This document shows, one piece after another, positions 27,315 to 37,379 of a stretch of 64,000 nucleotides of DNA (its first letter is position 1; each line of letters opens with the position of its first letter). This DNA is from Nesterenkonia populi (GTDB lineage: Bacteria; Actinomycetota; Actinomycetes; Actinomycetales; Micrococcaceae). Both the position numbers and the translations under genes were made by a program. The stretch covers positions 310,001-374,000 of the forward strand of contig NZ_VOIL01000001.1 of assembly GCF_007994735.1 (NCBI RefSeq), read 5' to 3'. Below the pieces are notes generated by a model. It was not told where the DNA came from. It did not search any database and saw only the letters and a list, made by a program, of their open reading frames with translations.

Positions 27315-29277
27315 CGCCGCTCTCCGAGGGGGCGGAGGAGGTGCTGCCGGCGTCCTCATGAGTGCCGTTCGAGACGGTCTCGCCCTCGACGATGATCGGA
27401 CGGTCGGGGCTGGACTCCCACACCTGGCGCCTTGGGCGCTTCTTCACGTCCCAGAAGATCTCAGCGACCTCCTTGGCCCCGAGGGTCTCCACCCGCAGCA
27501 GCTCCTCGGCCAGACGGTCGAGGACGTGCCGGTTCTCCCTCAGGGCCCCGTAGGCCTCGTCGTGGGCCTCTTCGATGATCCCGCGGACCTCGGCGTCCAC
27601 GGTGGCGGCGAGCTCCTCTGAGTATTCCTTGCCCGTGGTCATCTCCTTGCCGAGGAACGGGCTGGTGTCCCCGGAGCCCAGCTTCACGGAGCCGATCTTC
27701 GCGGACATGCCGTAGTCGGTGACCATCTTCCGGGCGGTGTCGGTGGCCTTCTCGATGTCGTTGGCGGCGCCGGTGGAGGGGTCCTGGAAGACGATCTCCT
27801 CGGCCACTCGCCCGCCCATCGCGTAGGCGATCTGGTCCAGCAGCTCGTTGCGGGTGGTGGAGTACTTGTCGTCCTCCGGGATGACCATCGTGTAGCCCAG
27901 GGCGCGGCCACGGGGCAGGATGGTGATCTTGGTGACCGGAGCCGAGTAGTTCAGGGCCGCAGCGACCAGGGCGTGCCCGCCCTCATGGTAGGCGGTGACC
28001 TTCCGCTCGTGGTCCTTCATCAGGCGGGTGCGCTTCTGCGGGCCGGCCATCACACGGTCGATGGCCTCGTCCACGGCACGGTCATCAATCAGGTCGGCGT
28101 TGGAGCGGGCGGTCAGCAGGGCCGCCTCGTTGAGCACGTTGGCGAGGTCCGCGCCGGTGAACCCGGGGGTCTTCCGGGCCACGGCGCTGATGTCCAGGTC
28201 ATCCACCATCGGCTTGCCCTTGGAATGCACCTCCAGGATCGCTTTGCGGCCGGCGAAGTCCGGGGCCTCCACCGGGATCTGCCGGTCGAAGCGCCCGGGT
28301 CGCAGCAGCGCCGGGTCCAGGACGTCGGGCCGGTTGGTGGCGGCGATGACGATGATGTTGGTGCTGGCGTCGAACCCGTCCATCTCCACCAGCAGCTGGT
28401 TGAGAGTCTGCTCGCGCTCGTCGTTGCCTCCGCCCACGCCTGCGCCGCGCTGTCGGCCGACGGCGTCGATCTCGTCCACGAAGATGATCGCCGGGGAGTT
28501 CTCCTTGGCCTGCTTGAAGAGGTCACGCACCCGGGAGGCGCCCACCCCGACGAACATCTCCACAAAGTCGGAGCCGGAGATTGAGTAGAACGAGCCGCCG
28601 GCCTCGCCCGCCACCGCTTTGGCGAGCAGGGTCTTGCCGGTGCCGGGCGGACCGTAGAGCAGCACGCCCTTGGGGATCTTCGCGCCGAGGCGCTGGAACT
28701 TGTCCGGCTCGGAGAGGAACTCCTTGATCTCGTGGAGCTCCTCCACCGCCTCCTCGGAGCCGGCGACGTCGGCGAAGGTCACCTGCGGCATGTCCTTGTC
28801 GAACATCTTCGCCTTGGACTTGCCGAACTGCATCATCCGGCCGCCGCCGGCGGACATCCGGGTGATCAGCCAGATGAACAGCAGCGCGATCAGCAGGAAC
28901 GGAATCATGAACCCGAGCATGCTCAGCAGCCAGTTCGACTGCTCCGGCTCGTCCGTGTAGCCCTCCAGGCCAGCGTCGGCCACCGTTTCCGCGACCGTCT
29001 CGGCACGGGCCTGGGAGAAGTGGAAGTGGACGGCGTCGCCGAGGTCCTGCCCATCGAGCTCGAAGGACTCAGAAAGTGTCAGGTCGACCCGGGAGTCGCC
29101 GTCGTCGACCCGGGCCTCCTCAGCCTCTCCCTCCTCGAGCAGCTCCATGCCCACGTTGGTGTCCACCTGCTCGCCGGCTCCGGAGGAGCCGAACAGCAGG
29201 GGCACGACGACGAGCAGCAGCACCACCGCGGCGAGGATCCAGAAAAGCGGTCCGGTGAAGATCTTCTTGAAGTTCAA
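27307..29277 (-). CDS. ftsH: ATP-dependent membrane protease FtsH
   Basis: A 656-residue AAA+ metalloprotease that degrades membrane and soluble regulatory proteins. Two transmembrane spans (about 8-30 and 117-140) flank an extracytoplasmic domain. Walker A (GPPGTGKT) is at 209-216, followed by FVDEIDA. The zinc motif HEGGH is at 431-435. The C-terminus is acidic and Ser/Gly-rich. It starts with TTG at 29277. It lies between an inserted transporter block upstream and the folate genes downstream. Confidence 0.96.
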   Translation of the reverse strand: MNFKKIFTGPLFWILAAVVLLLVVVPLLFGSSGAGEQVDTNVGMELLEEGEAEEARVDDGDSRVDLTLSESFELDGQDLGDAVHFHFSQARAETVAETVADAGLEGYTDEPEQSNWLLSMLGFMIPFLLIALLFIWLITRMSAGGGRMMQFGKSKAKMFDKDMPQVTFADVAGSEEAVEELHEIKEFLSEPDKFQRLGAKIPKGVLLYGPPGTGKTLLAKAVAGEAGGSFYSISGSDFVEMFVGVGASRVRDLFKQAKENSPAIIFVDEIDAVGRQRGAGVGGGNDEREQTLNQLLVEMDGFDASTNIIVIAATNRPDVLDPALLRPGRFDRQIPVEAPDFAGRKAILEVHSKGKPMVDDLDISAVARKTPGFTGADLANVLNEAALLTARSNADLIDDRAVDEAIDRVMAGPQKRTRLMKDHERKVTAYHEGGHALVAAALNYSAPVTKITILPRGRALGYTMVIPEDDKYSTTRNELLDQIAYAMGGRVAEEIVFQDPSTGAANDIEKATDTARKMVTDYGMSAKIGSVKLGSGDTSPFLGKEMTTGKEYSEELAATVDAEVRGIIEEAHDEAYGALRENRHVLDRLAEELLRVETLGAKEVAEIFWDVKKRPRRQVWESSPDRPIIVEGETVSNGTHEDAGSTSSAPSESGDG

Positions 29278-29294
29278 TAGCGCTCCGTCGTCAG

Positions 29295-29339
29295 GGCAGA
29301 TTCAGACTGACACTACGGTACTAGCGTCTGAATCCTGCC
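29295..29339. terminator. Inverted repeat upstream of ftsH
   Basis: GGCAGATTCAGAC (29295-29307) pairs with GTCTGAATCCTGCC (29326-29339) apart from one bulged base, leaving an 18-base loop. It sits between the MFS gene stop (29381) and the ftsH start. It may terminate the inserted transporter unit or act as an operator at the ftsH promoter. A small GGCGG-CT-CCGCC hairpin lies next to it (about 29348-29360). Neither has a T run. Confidence 0.4.
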
Positions 29340-29380
29340 GCGGAACGGGGCGGCTCCGCCTCGCCCAGAGCGTAGAGCCC

Positions 29381-30604
29381 TCAGCGCACATGCACCTTCC
29401 GGCCCGCCAGGAACCCAGCCGCGGCCAGCAGTCCGACGGCGGCCAGCATCCCATAGATCACGGGAGCCCAGGAGCCGGTGAGGTCGAACACCGCCCCGGC
29501 CAGGAGCGGACCCGTGCCGGCGCACAGGTAGCCGACTCCCTGCGCCATCCCGGAGAGCCGGCTGGCCTCCTGCGGCGTGCGGGCACGCAGGGAGATCATC
29601 GTCAGCGCGAGCAGCAGCATCGTGCCGGTGGCGAACCCGCCCAGAAGGGTCCACAGCGGCACCAGCGCCGGCGCGGCGAGCAGGCCGATGAGCGAGGCGG
29701 CCATGCTGCAGCAGATCAGGAAGGCCACCAGCCGCTGGTCCTGGGACCGCTGCAGCACCGGGCCGACTGTGAGGCTGGCGGCGATCCCGACGCCCTGCCA
29801 GAGCGAGAGCATCCACCCTGCGTAGGCCTCCCCGATGCCCTGGTAGGCGAGCATCGAGGGGTACCAGGTCAGCAGCAGGTAGAAGATGGTGGACTGCAGC
29901 GCGAAGTAGGCGGTGACCTGCCAGGCCACCGGGGAGCTCCAAATGCTGGCGGCCTTCGGCTGAGCGGCGTGCGGGGCCACGGGGATGGAGGCGGTCTTCG
30001 GCGCCGGCTCCCGGAAGCGGAGGCTCCAGAGCGCCGCGGCGGTGAGCGCGAGCAGCGCTCCTGCCCCGAGGGCGAGCTCCCAGCGCGCGAGCCCTGAGAG
30101 CGGGACCGCGGTGCCGGAGGCCAGGGCCGCGGAGCCCGCCATCGTGGCCGTGTACAGCCCGGTCATCACCGGCACTCTGTCGGGGAAGTCGCGCTTGACG
30201 ACGGCGGGGACCAGCACGTTCCCGACGCCGATGGCGATGGAGAGGATCGCGGTGCCGGTGAGCAGGGAGATCTGGGCGCTGGCGGCGGGGTCGCCGGGCA
30301 GCGCTCCGGGCGGCAGGGAACGGATGACGGTCCCGACAGCGAGCAGGATCAGCGAGGCGAGAATGCTGCGCTCCAGCCCCCACCGGGAGGCGAGGGTGTG
30401 CACGAAGGGTGAGACCACCCCGAAGCTGAGCACGGGTATTGCCCCGAGCAGCCCGAGCAGGGAGGGGCTCAGGCCGGTGTCAGCCCGGATCTGCTCCAGC
30501 AGGGGGCCGACGGCGCTGATGGCGGGCCTAAGGTTGGCGGCGACCACCAGCACGGTGGCCACCAGCAGCACCCGCGGCAGCCCAGATCCTCGTCGACTCA
30601 CCAC
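29381..30604 (-). CDS. MFS transporter, CynX/NimT (cyanate permease-like) family
   Basis: A 407-residue major facilitator with about twelve membrane segments. The first helix contains AANLRPAISAVGPLL, the hallmark of the CynX/NimT group (cyanate and 2-nitroimidazole transporters and many of unknown substrate). A basic loop between the sixth and seventh helices and a short C-terminal tail are normal. No cyanase gene is nearby, so the substrate is not known. It starts with GTG, 44 bp after the 2-hydroxycarboxylate transporter and in the same direction, so both could be regulated by the GntR protein upstream. Confidence 0.85.
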   Translation of the reverse strand: MVSRRGSGLPRVLLVATVLVVAANLRPAISAVGPLLEQIRADTGLSPSLLGLLGAIPVLSFGVVSPFVHTLASRWGLERSILASLILLAVGTVIRSLPPGALPGDPAASAQISLLTGTAILSIAIGVGNVLVPAVVKRDFPDRVPVMTGLYTATMAGSAALASGTAVPLSGLARWELALGAGALLALTAAALWSLRFREPAPKTASIPVAPHAAQPKAASIWSSPVAWQVTAYFALQSTIFYLLLTWYPSMLAYQGIGEAYAGWMLSLWQGVGIAASLTVGPVLQRSQDQRLVAFLICCSMAASLIGLLAAPALVPLWTLLGGFATGTMLLLALTMISLRARTPQEASRLSGMAQGVGYLCAGTGPLLAGAVFDLTGSWAPVIYGMLAAVGLLAAAGFLAGRKVHVR

Positions 30605-30648
30605 GCAGTTCTATCAGGTCCGCGAACCCTCTGCCGACCCGGGGACGG

Positions 30649-32127
30649 TCAGCCCAGCACTGGGATGAGGAGGCTGACGAGGAGCAGGACCAGGGCGCCG
30701 CCGATGCGGGAGGCGACCTGCAGGAAAGGCATCAGCTCAAGGCGGTTCGCCGCCGAGACCACCGCGACGTCGCCGGTGCCGCCCATATCCGTCATTCCCA
30801 TGCCGATCGCCACCGAAGTCTCGGCGTAGTACATCTTCACCAGCCACCCCAGCGCGCCGGAGACGGTCACCGCAGTCACCACAGCCAGCAGCACCAGCAC
30901 CGGGTAGCGCCAGTCGGAGAGCAGCGCACCCAGCTCGTCGAACTCGAAGAAGGTGATCGAGATGCCCACCAGCAGAGCAGGGGTCAGGGTGCCGGAGACG
31001 AACCCGAACCAGGTGGAGACCGCGTCCTCGAAGGCCTCCGGCATCAGGCCGAAGATCTTGATCACAGCGGCCAGCAGGATCGTCCAGGCGTAGGCGTGCA
31101 GGCCCGGCACGAACTCGGCGATCAGGCTGCCCGCCAGGAAGAGGACAGCAGCTGTGGTGAGGCCGATGGCCAGCACGTTGAACGTTCCGCCGGTGGGCTT
31201 CGGCTTGGCCTTGAACTGGTCGCTCCTGCCCTCCACCCGGACGATCTGCCCGTTGCCGTTGAAGCCGACGAAGAACTGCTGGCCCTTGTAGGTGATGCCG
31301 TTGAAGACGCCCGCGCAGAAGATCGTCAGCACGTTGGCGATGATCACCGCGGGGATCAGCTGCGCCACGTACGCACCGGCGTCGCCGCCCATCTGGTCCG
31401 CGTAGATCCCCGACATCGGTACGATCCCGGCTCCCACGCCCCCGCCCATGATCGGGGCCGCGATGAACAGGACAGCCTCGCGCAGGCCGAAGCCCAGCGC
31501 GGCGCCCACGGCGCCGATCACCACGAACACCGTGGCAATGGTGCCCAGCAGCGGCACCGCGATGCGGGCGCCGGCCTTGAGCAGCAGAGCTCTGGGCATG
31601 CCGAGGATGGAGCCCGCGATGAGGCTGGCCACATAGAAGTCGATGAAGCCGATCTCGCTGCCGTCGGTGAAGATCTCCATGTTCTCCGCCAGCGACTCCG
31701 GAAACAGTCCGAAGTGCAGAAGGATCGCCGGGGAGAGGATCGCCAGCACGGTGGGCAGCCCGTAGTTGCGCAGCAGCGGCACGCGTCCGCCGATCCAGTT
31801 CAGCAGTCCGCCGACGAGGATCACCACGGCGAACCCGGCCAGCATCGCGTTGGGGAGCACCTCCAGCCAGGCACAGGCGATGATCACCGCGAAGAAGATC
31901 GCGAACCAGTGGATCGGCAGACCCATGATCCGGGTCCAGGAGTCCGGCCTGTCGAACTCGGCGGCCGCCGAGGCCGCAGGTGCGGCGGGGATATTCGTCC
32001 GGTCGCCGTCGACCCCCTCCGGGGCCTCAGAGGTCTGATCGCCGGGCGTCTTTGCCCGGTCCGTCGCTTCGACGCTCAACGTCGCTCCTTCGAGGTTCTG
32101 TCTGTCTGTGTTGCCCACATCACGCAT
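30649..32127 (-). CDS. 2-Hydroxycarboxylate transporter family (citrate/malate:cation symporter)
   Basis: A 492-residue polytopic protein with an N-terminal hydrophilic extension of about 65 residues. The two GGxG-type re-entrant-loop motifs, MGGGVGAG and MGGTGDVAV, are diagnostic of the 2HCT/CCS family (CitS, MaeN), which takes up citrate, malate or lactate with sodium or protons. It follows a GntR gene by 39 bp. The gap contains a GTGT-AGCG-C-CGCT-C-ACAC dyad (about 32128-32145) close to the start codon. The ATG at 32127 is used. Confidence 0.88.
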   Translation of the reverse strand: MRDVGNTDRQNLEGATLSVEATDRAKTPGDQTSEAPEGVDGDRTNIPAAPAASAAAEFDRPDSWTRIMGLPIHWFAIFFAVIIACAWLEVLPNAMLAGFAVVILVGGLLNWIGGRVPLLRNYGLPTVLAILSPAILLHFGLFPESLAENMEIFTDGSEIGFIDFYVASLIAGSILGMPRALLLKAGARIAVPLLGTIATVFVVIGAVGAALGFGLREAVLFIAAPIMGGGVGAGIVPMSGIYADQMGGDAGAYVAQLIPAVIIANVLTIFCAGVFNGITYKGQQFFVGFNGNGQIVRVEGRSDQFKAKPKPTGGTFNVLAIGLTTAAVLFLAGSLIAEFVPGLHAYAWTILLAAVIKIFGLMPEAFEDAVSTWFGFVSGTLTPALLVGISITFFEFDELGALLSDWRYPVLVLLAVVTAVTVSGALGWLVKMYYAETSVAIGMGMTDMGGTGDVAVVSAANRLELMPFLQVASRIGGALVLLLVSLLIPVLG

Positions 32128-32166
32128 GTGTGAGCGGCGCTACACTAGCCGGGTTTTTATAAAGGA

Positions 32167-32811
32167 TCAAAGCTCAAAGCTCGCCAGGGCCGACATCAGC
32201 CCTTGTCCGATGTGCAGCTCCAGCTCCGCCGACGCCGTCTCCGGATCACCGGCGGCCACCGCCTCCGCAATCCGGCGATGCTCCCTCGAGGACCTGCGGC
32301 CGCCCTCCGGGTCCCGGTAGATCCGCTGGGCGGTGTACGGCACGCCCGCCCACAGCTGCTCGATGAACCCCACCAGCATCCGGTCACCGCTCAGCCGATA
32401 CAGCGCAAAGTGGAACTGCTCATTGGCCTCCGCACGCTGCTGCGGGGTCTGCGCCGCCTCCGTCCGCCGCAGGAACTCCCCCAGGATGTATTCGGACTCG
32501 TCATCGGCCCGCTGCGCGGCCAGACGGACCGCCATCGGCTCCAGCACGGTGCGCAGCCGGTAGATCTGCTCCACCCGCTGCGAGGTGAACTCGACGATGC
32601 GGGTGCCGACGTGCTCGTCGTGGACGGCGAAGCCCTCAGCGACCAGCCGCTTGAGAGCCTCCCGGACAGGAGTCAGGCTCATGCCCTGCATCTCGGCGAG
32701 CTGGTGGAGGGTGACCCGCTCTCCCGGGGCGAGCTCGCCGGTCTGGATCTTCCTCCGCAGGGAGGCGTACGCTGCTGCCGCCTTGCTCAGCGGCGGAGAA
32801 GACTCATGCAC
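32167..32811 (-). CDS. GntR-family (FadR/FCD) transcriptional regulator
   Basis: A 214-residue regulator with an N-terminal winged helix (LRRKIQTGELAPGERVTLHQL..MSLTPVREALKRL) and a C-terminal FCD domain of six helices with the metal-binding His/Asp set (including FHFALYRLSGD and a later SREHRRI). FCD regulators bind organic acids, which fits the 2-hydroxycarboxylate transporter immediately downstream. It starts with GTG. A 14-bp palindrome upstream (32866-32879) is a candidate operator. It sits inside an otherwise conserved hpt-ftsH gene order. Confidence 0.88.
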   Translation of the reverse strand: MHESSPPLSKAAAAYASLRRKIQTGELAPGERVTLHQLAEMQGMSLTPVREALKRLVAEGFAVHDEHVGTRIVEFTSQRVEQIYRLRTVLEPMAVRLAAQRADDESEYILGEFLRRTEAAQTPQQRAEANEQFHFALYRLSGDRMLVGFIEQLWAGVPYTAQRIYRDPEGGRRSSREHRRIAEAVAAGDPETASAELELHIGQGLMSALASFEL

Positions 32812-32865
32812 GCGGGCCTCCAGGGGTGGTCGGCTCTGGCGAGCCTACAGCACCCTGCTGTGAGA

Positions 32866-32879
32866 TCGATCACGATCGA
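32866..32879. promoter_or_regulatory. Palindrome upstream of the GntR gene
   Basis: TCGATC-AC-GATCGA is a 14-bp inverted repeat with a 2-bp centre in the 89-bp gap between hpt and the GntR gene, 54 bp before the GntR start. Size and place fit a GntR-dimer site for autoregulation. A smaller repeat (CAGCA-CCC-TGCTG, 32848-32860) adjoins it. Binding is inferred, not shown. Confidence 0.4.
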
Positions 32880-32900
32880 CTCGGCTCAATGGCCCTGCAA

Positions 32901-33452
<552 letters not shown>

Positions 33453-33511
33453 GCGTCTGCAGGCTCCTTCTCAGGCGAACGGTGCGGGTCCGGCGTCACA
33501 GGGTCCTTGCC

Positions 33512-34531
33512 TCAGCCGGACGACGGCGGGATGAGGATCAGTTTTCCATACTCAGCAGTTCCCCGTGCACCCCGGTAGACCTCCAGCTCCCCCTCAAGCT
33601 GGACCGGCCCCCGGGATCGGCTGCCGGAGGCCAGGCGCTCCACCGCCTGCAGCCGCTCGGAGCTGGGGGCCGGGGCGCCTGCCGCCACAGCAGCGAGGGC
33701 GACGATGCGACGGCGGATCGCCGGAGGCTGGGCGCGCAGTCCTTTGAGCTGCAGGCGCAGGGCACCAGAGGCGTCCGGGTCCTCAAGAAGGGTGGGGAAG
33801 ATCTCTTTGGCCTGGGATTCGAGGTAGGCGGCGTCCTCCGCGGCGATCGCGGCGGTGCGCGCCAGGGAGTCGGCAATGGTGGGGCTGAGATGCTCGCGCA
33901 GGTGCGGCATCACGTCGGTCCGCAGTCGGGAGCGCAGGTAACGGGGATCGCTGTTGGCGGGGTCCTCCCACCAGGTGAGCCCATGGTGGGCGCAGATCGC
34001 CTCAGTGTCGGCACGGGCCAGCTCCAGGAGAGGCCGGCGATACGGGCCGCGGGCCGCGGGGATCCCGGCCAGGGACCGGGTGCCGGAGCCGCGGGCGAGC
34101 CCGAGCAGCACCTGTTCGGCCTGGTCGTCCTTGGTGTGGGCAGTCAGCACCCGTGCCGCCCCCAGCTCACTCATGGCTTTCCGGAAGGCGGCATAGCGGC
34201 CGGTCCGCGCGGCGGCCTCCGGCCCCTGGCGAGAATCGCAGTCCACATCCGCTGAGACGATCCGGACCGGCTCCAGCCCCAGCCCCTTCAGCTGCCGAAC
34301 CGCCTGCCCGGAGATCTCCACACTGCGGGGGTGCAGGTGGTGGTCGACGACGACGGCGCCCACCCGGGTGCCGGCGTGCGGACCGGACTCCTTCCGGTGG
34401 TGCCAGGAGGCCGCTGCGGCGAGCGCCAGGGAGTCGGCCCCGCCCGAGCAGCCCACCAGGTTCAGCTCCCCGGGGGCGAGCGCCTCTCCTACGGCCCGGC
34501 GGGCCGGGTGAAGAGGGACAGGAGCGGCCAA
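33512..34531 (-). CDS. tilS: tRNA(Ile)-lysidine synthase TilS
   Basis: Modifies the wobble C of tRNA-Ile(CAU) to lysidine. The PP-loop ATPase motif CSGGADSLAL lies about 30 residues from the N-terminus, followed by VDHHLHPRS and the ARTGRYAAF block. The C-terminal substrate-binding domain is short, as in actinobacteria. I chose the TTG at 34531, 2 bp after the upstream stop, because the longer frame overlaps the metalloprotease gene. No strong ribosome site is visible, so coupled translation is likely. Confidence 0.9.
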   Translation of the reverse strand: MAAPVPLHPARRAVGEALAPGELNLVGCSGGADSLALAAAASWHHRKESGPHAGTRVGAVVVDHHLHPRSVEISGQAVRQLKGLGLEPVRIVSADVDCDSRQGPEAAARTGRYAAFRKAMSELGAARVLTAHTKDDQAEQVLLGLARGSGTRSLAGIPAARGPYRRPLLELARADTEAICAHHGLTWWEDPANSDPRYLRSRLRTDVMPHLREHLSPTIADSLARTAAIAAEDAAYLESQAKEIFPTLLEDPDASGALRLQLKGLRAQPPAIRRRIVALAAVAAGAPAPSSERLQAVERLASGSRSRGPVQLEGELEVYRGARGTAEYGKLILIPPSSG

Positions 34532-34533
34532 GG

Positions 34534-35697
34534 TCAGCCGCCGAAGGTCTGGGCGCCGGTGTCGGAGAGCTTCTTCAGCCCCACCCTGGAGACCCACGCC
34601 TCGGCATCGTGGATCTCATCCTCGGTGGGCAGGTGCTCGGGGGCCTCCCAGACCGTGTTGAACTGGTCCATGCCGACCAGCTCCACGGCCCGGGAGACGA
34701 ACGACTGGCCGTCCTTGTACTGGGCGGCCTTCTTGTCCAGCTGCAGCAGCCTCCGGACGATCCTCTGCATGGGGCTGCGACGCTTGGCTCGCTCGTTGAA
34801 GCGGCGGCGGATGGTCTTCACAGTGGGGACGACGTCAGCGTCGACGGCGTCCATGACCACATTGGCGTGGCCCTCCAGCAGGCTCATCACCGCGGTGAGG
34901 TGGCTGAGAGTCTCACGCTGCTCGGGCGTCTGGATGGCGCTGAGGAGCTGCTTGCGGCCGGGCCGGCGACCCTCCTGCAGCTCGGCGCGCACCTGCTTGG
35001 CCGTCTCAGCGATCCGCTCGGGGAGGGAGTCGGCCTCGGCCATGGTGGAGGCGGAGAGCTCGGTGATCTTGCCGCGCAGATGGTCGGCGAGCCAGGGGGC
35101 GGCGGCGAACTGGACGCGGTGAGTCTGCTCGTGCAGGCATACCCAGAGGCGGAAGTCGTCGCGCTCCACGTTGAGCTCCTCCGCGATGGTGACCACGTTG
35201 GGGGCGGTCAGCAGCAGCCGGGACTGCTCAAACGGCTCGAACTGGCCGAGCACCTGGGCGGAGAGGTAGCCGAGAATCGCGCCCAGCTCCGCACCCGCGG
35301 CGGAGGCCCCCAGCACCTGGCCGGCGGAGCCTTCCTTCTGGGCGAGCTCGGGCTTGTTCCGGGCGGCGGCGTGGAGGGCGGGGCCCAGCAGCTGCCGGAA
35401 CGTCTGGGTGTTGGCGCGGGCCCAGCCGGCGCGGTCAACGACCCGGACGTCGGAGAGGTCCTCCCCGAGGTGTTCGGCCGCGGCGATCCCCGTGATCCGG
35501 TGCACGTGCGGGACCGCGTCGGCGGCGGCCTGCCGCAGCGCCTGCACCTCAGCCTTCGCCTCGGAGGGCTTCATCCGGGGACCTGCGGGGATGAGCCGGG
35601 AGGCGGTCTTCTCCACCATGTCCCAGCTGATGAGCAGCTCGGCGGCGTGCTCCTCGGTGATGTCCGGCTGGGCGCTGGCGTCCGGCGTCGTCGTCAT
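34534..35697 (-). CDS. Zinc-dependent metalloprotease-like protein (DUF2342 type)
   Basis: A 387-residue protein with HEQTH in the middle (LWVCLHEQTHRVQF) and the downstream EGHANVVMD block that supplies the other conserved Glu and His. It is found next to tilS and hpt in most actinobacteria. It has been annotated as coenzyme F420-linked in some lineages, but nothing here supports F420. No signal peptide is seen; the protein is helical and probably cytoplasmic. It is first of a metalloprotease-tilS-hpt series and divergent from menB across 38 bp. Confidence 0.88.
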   Translation of the reverse strand: MTTTPDASAQPDITEEHAAELLISWDMVEKTASRLIPAGPRMKPSEAKAEVQALRQAAADAVPHVHRITGIAAAEHLGEDLSDVRVVDRAGWARANTQTFRQLLGPALHAAARNKPELAQKEGSAGQVLGASAAGAELGAILGYLSAQVLGQFEPFEQSRLLLTAPNVVTIAEELNVERDDFRLWVCLHEQTHRVQFAAAPWLADHLRGKITELSASTMAEADSLPERIAETAKQVRAELQEGRRPGRKQLLSAIQTPEQRETLSHLTAVMSLLEGHANVVMDAVDADVVPTVKTIRRRFNERAKRRSPMQRIVRRLLQLDKKAAQYKDGQSFVSRAVELVGMDQFNTVWEAPEHLPTEDEIHDAEAWVSRVGLKKLSDTGAQTFGG

Positions 35698-35735
35698 ACC
35701 CCCACAGTACTGCGCGGTCAGTACACTCGTCTGCT

Positions 35736-36689
35736 GTGACTGACTCGCAGCTTCCGGACCAGGTCTCCGATGTCTTCGACCCGCACCAGTGGCGGAGGGT
35801 GGAGGGCTTCGGCTTCACCGACATCACTTACCACCGGCGGGTGGAGCGCGACACCGGGGGCGCGGTGCTCCGGGACCTGCCCGCGGTGCGGATCGCCTTC
35901 GACCGGCCAGAGGTGCGCAACGCGTTCCGGCCCCACACGGTGGATGAGCTGTACCGGGCCCTGGACCACGCCCGGATGACCTCAGACGTCGGGGCCGTGC
36001 TGCTGACCGGCAACGGGCCCTCCCCCAAGGACGGCGGCCACAGCTTCTGCTCCGGTGGGGACCAGCGGATCCGCGGTCGCGACGGCTACCGGTACGCCGA
36101 GGGTGAGACCGCCGAGTCCGTGGACCCGGCCCGGGCGGGCCGGCTGCACATCCTGGAGGTCCAGCGGCTCATCCGCACGATGCCCAAAGTGGTGATCGCT
36201 GTGGTGAACGGCTGGGCGGCCGGCGGCGGGCATTCGCTGCACGTGGTGGCGGATCTGACGATCGCCTCCACGGAGCACGGAAAGTTCAAGCAGACGGATG
36301 CGACGGTGGGCTCCTTCGACGCCGGGTACGGTTCGGCGCTGCTGGCCCGGCAGGTGGGCCAGAAGAAGGCGCGTGAGATCTTCTTCCTGGCCCGGGAGCA
36401 CTCCGCGGAGGACATGGTCGCCGCCGGCGCGGTGAACGAGGCGGTCGAGCATGAGCGGCTGGAGGAGACTGCTCTGGAGTACGCCGCGGATATCGCCCGG
36501 CAGTCGCCGCAGGCGGTGCGGATGCTGAAGTTCGCGTTCAACGCCGCCGACGACGGGCTCGCCGGCCAGCAGGTGTTCGCCGGGGAGGCCACCCGCATGG
36601 GCTACATGACGGACGAGGCCGTGGAGGGCCGCGACTCCTTCCTCCAGAAGCGCGACGCCGACTGGTCCCAGTTCCCCTATTACTACTGA
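35736..36689 (+). CDS. menB: 1,4-Dihydroxy-2-naphthoyl-CoA synthase MenB
   Basis: A crotonase-fold enzyme that cyclises o-succinylbenzoyl-CoA. The 317 residues include the oxyanion-hole segments FCSGGDQRIRG and GWAAGGGHSLHV, the catalytic VGSFDAGYGS region and the C-terminal DWSQFPYYY tail that packs on the neighbouring subunit. It starts with GTG. It stands alone on the plus strand, about 27 kb from menC, with menE and menA a further 4.5-6 kb away, so the pathway genes are scattered over the window rather than in one operon. Confidence 0.95.
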   Translation: MTDSQLPDQVSDVFDPHQWRRVEGFGFTDITYHRRVERDTGGAVLRDLPAVRIAFDRPEVRNAFRPHTVDELYRALDHARMTSDVGAVLLTGNGPSPKDGGHSFCSGGDQRIRGRDGYRYAEGETAESVDPARAGRLHILEVQRLIRTMPKVVIAVVNGWAAGGGHSLHVVADLTIASTEHGKFKQTDATVGSFDAGYGSALLARQVGQKKAREIFFLAREHSAEDMVAAGAVNEAVEHERLEETALEYAADIARQSPQAVRMLKFAFNAADDGLAGQQVFAGEATRMGYMTDEAVEGRDSFLQKRDADWSQFPYYY

Positions 36690-36745
36690 TCGACCACAGG
36701 ATCCCGCCTGTCCGCATCATCCCTCCTCACTGCAGTAGCCGATGA

Positions 36746-37327
36746 TCAGCGTGGCCCCGGGCGGGTGAACTCCCCTCTCGCTGCGTCCACAGCGGGACGA
36801 GTGGGACAGGCAAGCAGGTGATCGTTGATAAGACCCATCGACTGCATGAATGCGAAGAGCGTCGTCGGGCCCAGGAACTTCCAGCCACGAGACGTGAGGT
36901 CCCTGGCCATGGCGATGGAGGCAGGCGACGTCGTCATCGTCTGCGGTTCGCCGAGCTCGGCAGCGGCTGGCTCATAGGACCAGATGAGCCTCGCCAGAGG
37001 CCCCTCGTGCTCCAGGAGCTCCTCAGCGCGGCGAGCGTTATTGATCACTGCCTCGATCTTGGCCCGATTCCGGACGATTCCCGCGTCGCCGAGCAGACGC
37101 GCGACGTCGGAGTCACCGAAGCGGGCAACGGCCTCGATCTGAAAATTCGCGAAGGCCGCACGGAAGCTCTCCCGCTTGTTGAGGATGGTCCGCCAGCTCA
37201 GGCCGGACTGAAAGCTCTCCAGGCACATCTTCTCGAAGAGCCGGCGGTCATCAGAGACGGGAAAGCCCCATTCAGCGTCGTGATACCTCAGCAGCTCAGG
37301 GGCCTGCTCAGCCCACATACATCGCAT
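36746..37327 (-). CDS. tag: DNA-3-methyladenine glycosylase I
   Basis: Excises 3-methyladenine from alkylated DNA. The 193 residues show the Tag pattern RYHDAEWGFPV, FEKMCLESFQSGLSWRTIL and the C-terminal GLINDHLLACPTR with the zinc-binding His and Cys. The N-terminal MRCMWAE retains the first zinc Cys (Cys3). The usual RCPWC has a second Cys that is Ala here, but that one is not a zinc ligand in the family. It lies just after the cysteine desulfurase gene in the same direction. Confidence 0.92.
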   Translation of the reverse strand: MRCMWAEQAPELLRYHDAEWGFPVSDDRRLFEKMCLESFQSGLSWRTILNKRESFRAAFANFQIEAVARFGDSDVARLLGDAGIVRNRAKIEAVINNARRAEELLEHEGPLARLIWSYEPAAAELGEPQTMTTSPASIAMARDLTSRGWKFLGPTTLFAFMQSMGLINDHLLACPTRPAVDAARGEFTRPGPR

Positions 37328-37379
37328 CGTCGTCCTCCTCGTCCCAGCTGGCGGTGAGCTCCACGCCGGTGGCGCGCAT
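37308..37379 (-). CDS. Possible 23-residue frame at the end of the cysteine desulfurase gene
   Basis: An ATG overlaps the desulfurase TGA (ATGA) and opens a frame of 23 codons reading MRATGVELTASWDEEDDD and onward, then stops. It overlaps the start of tag in another frame. The acidic end looks like the tail of a larger protein, so it may be the remnant of a deleted gene or a leader coupling desulfurase and tag translation. Chance is not excluded. Confidence 0.2.
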   Translation of the reverse strand: MRATGVELTASWDEEDDDAMYVG

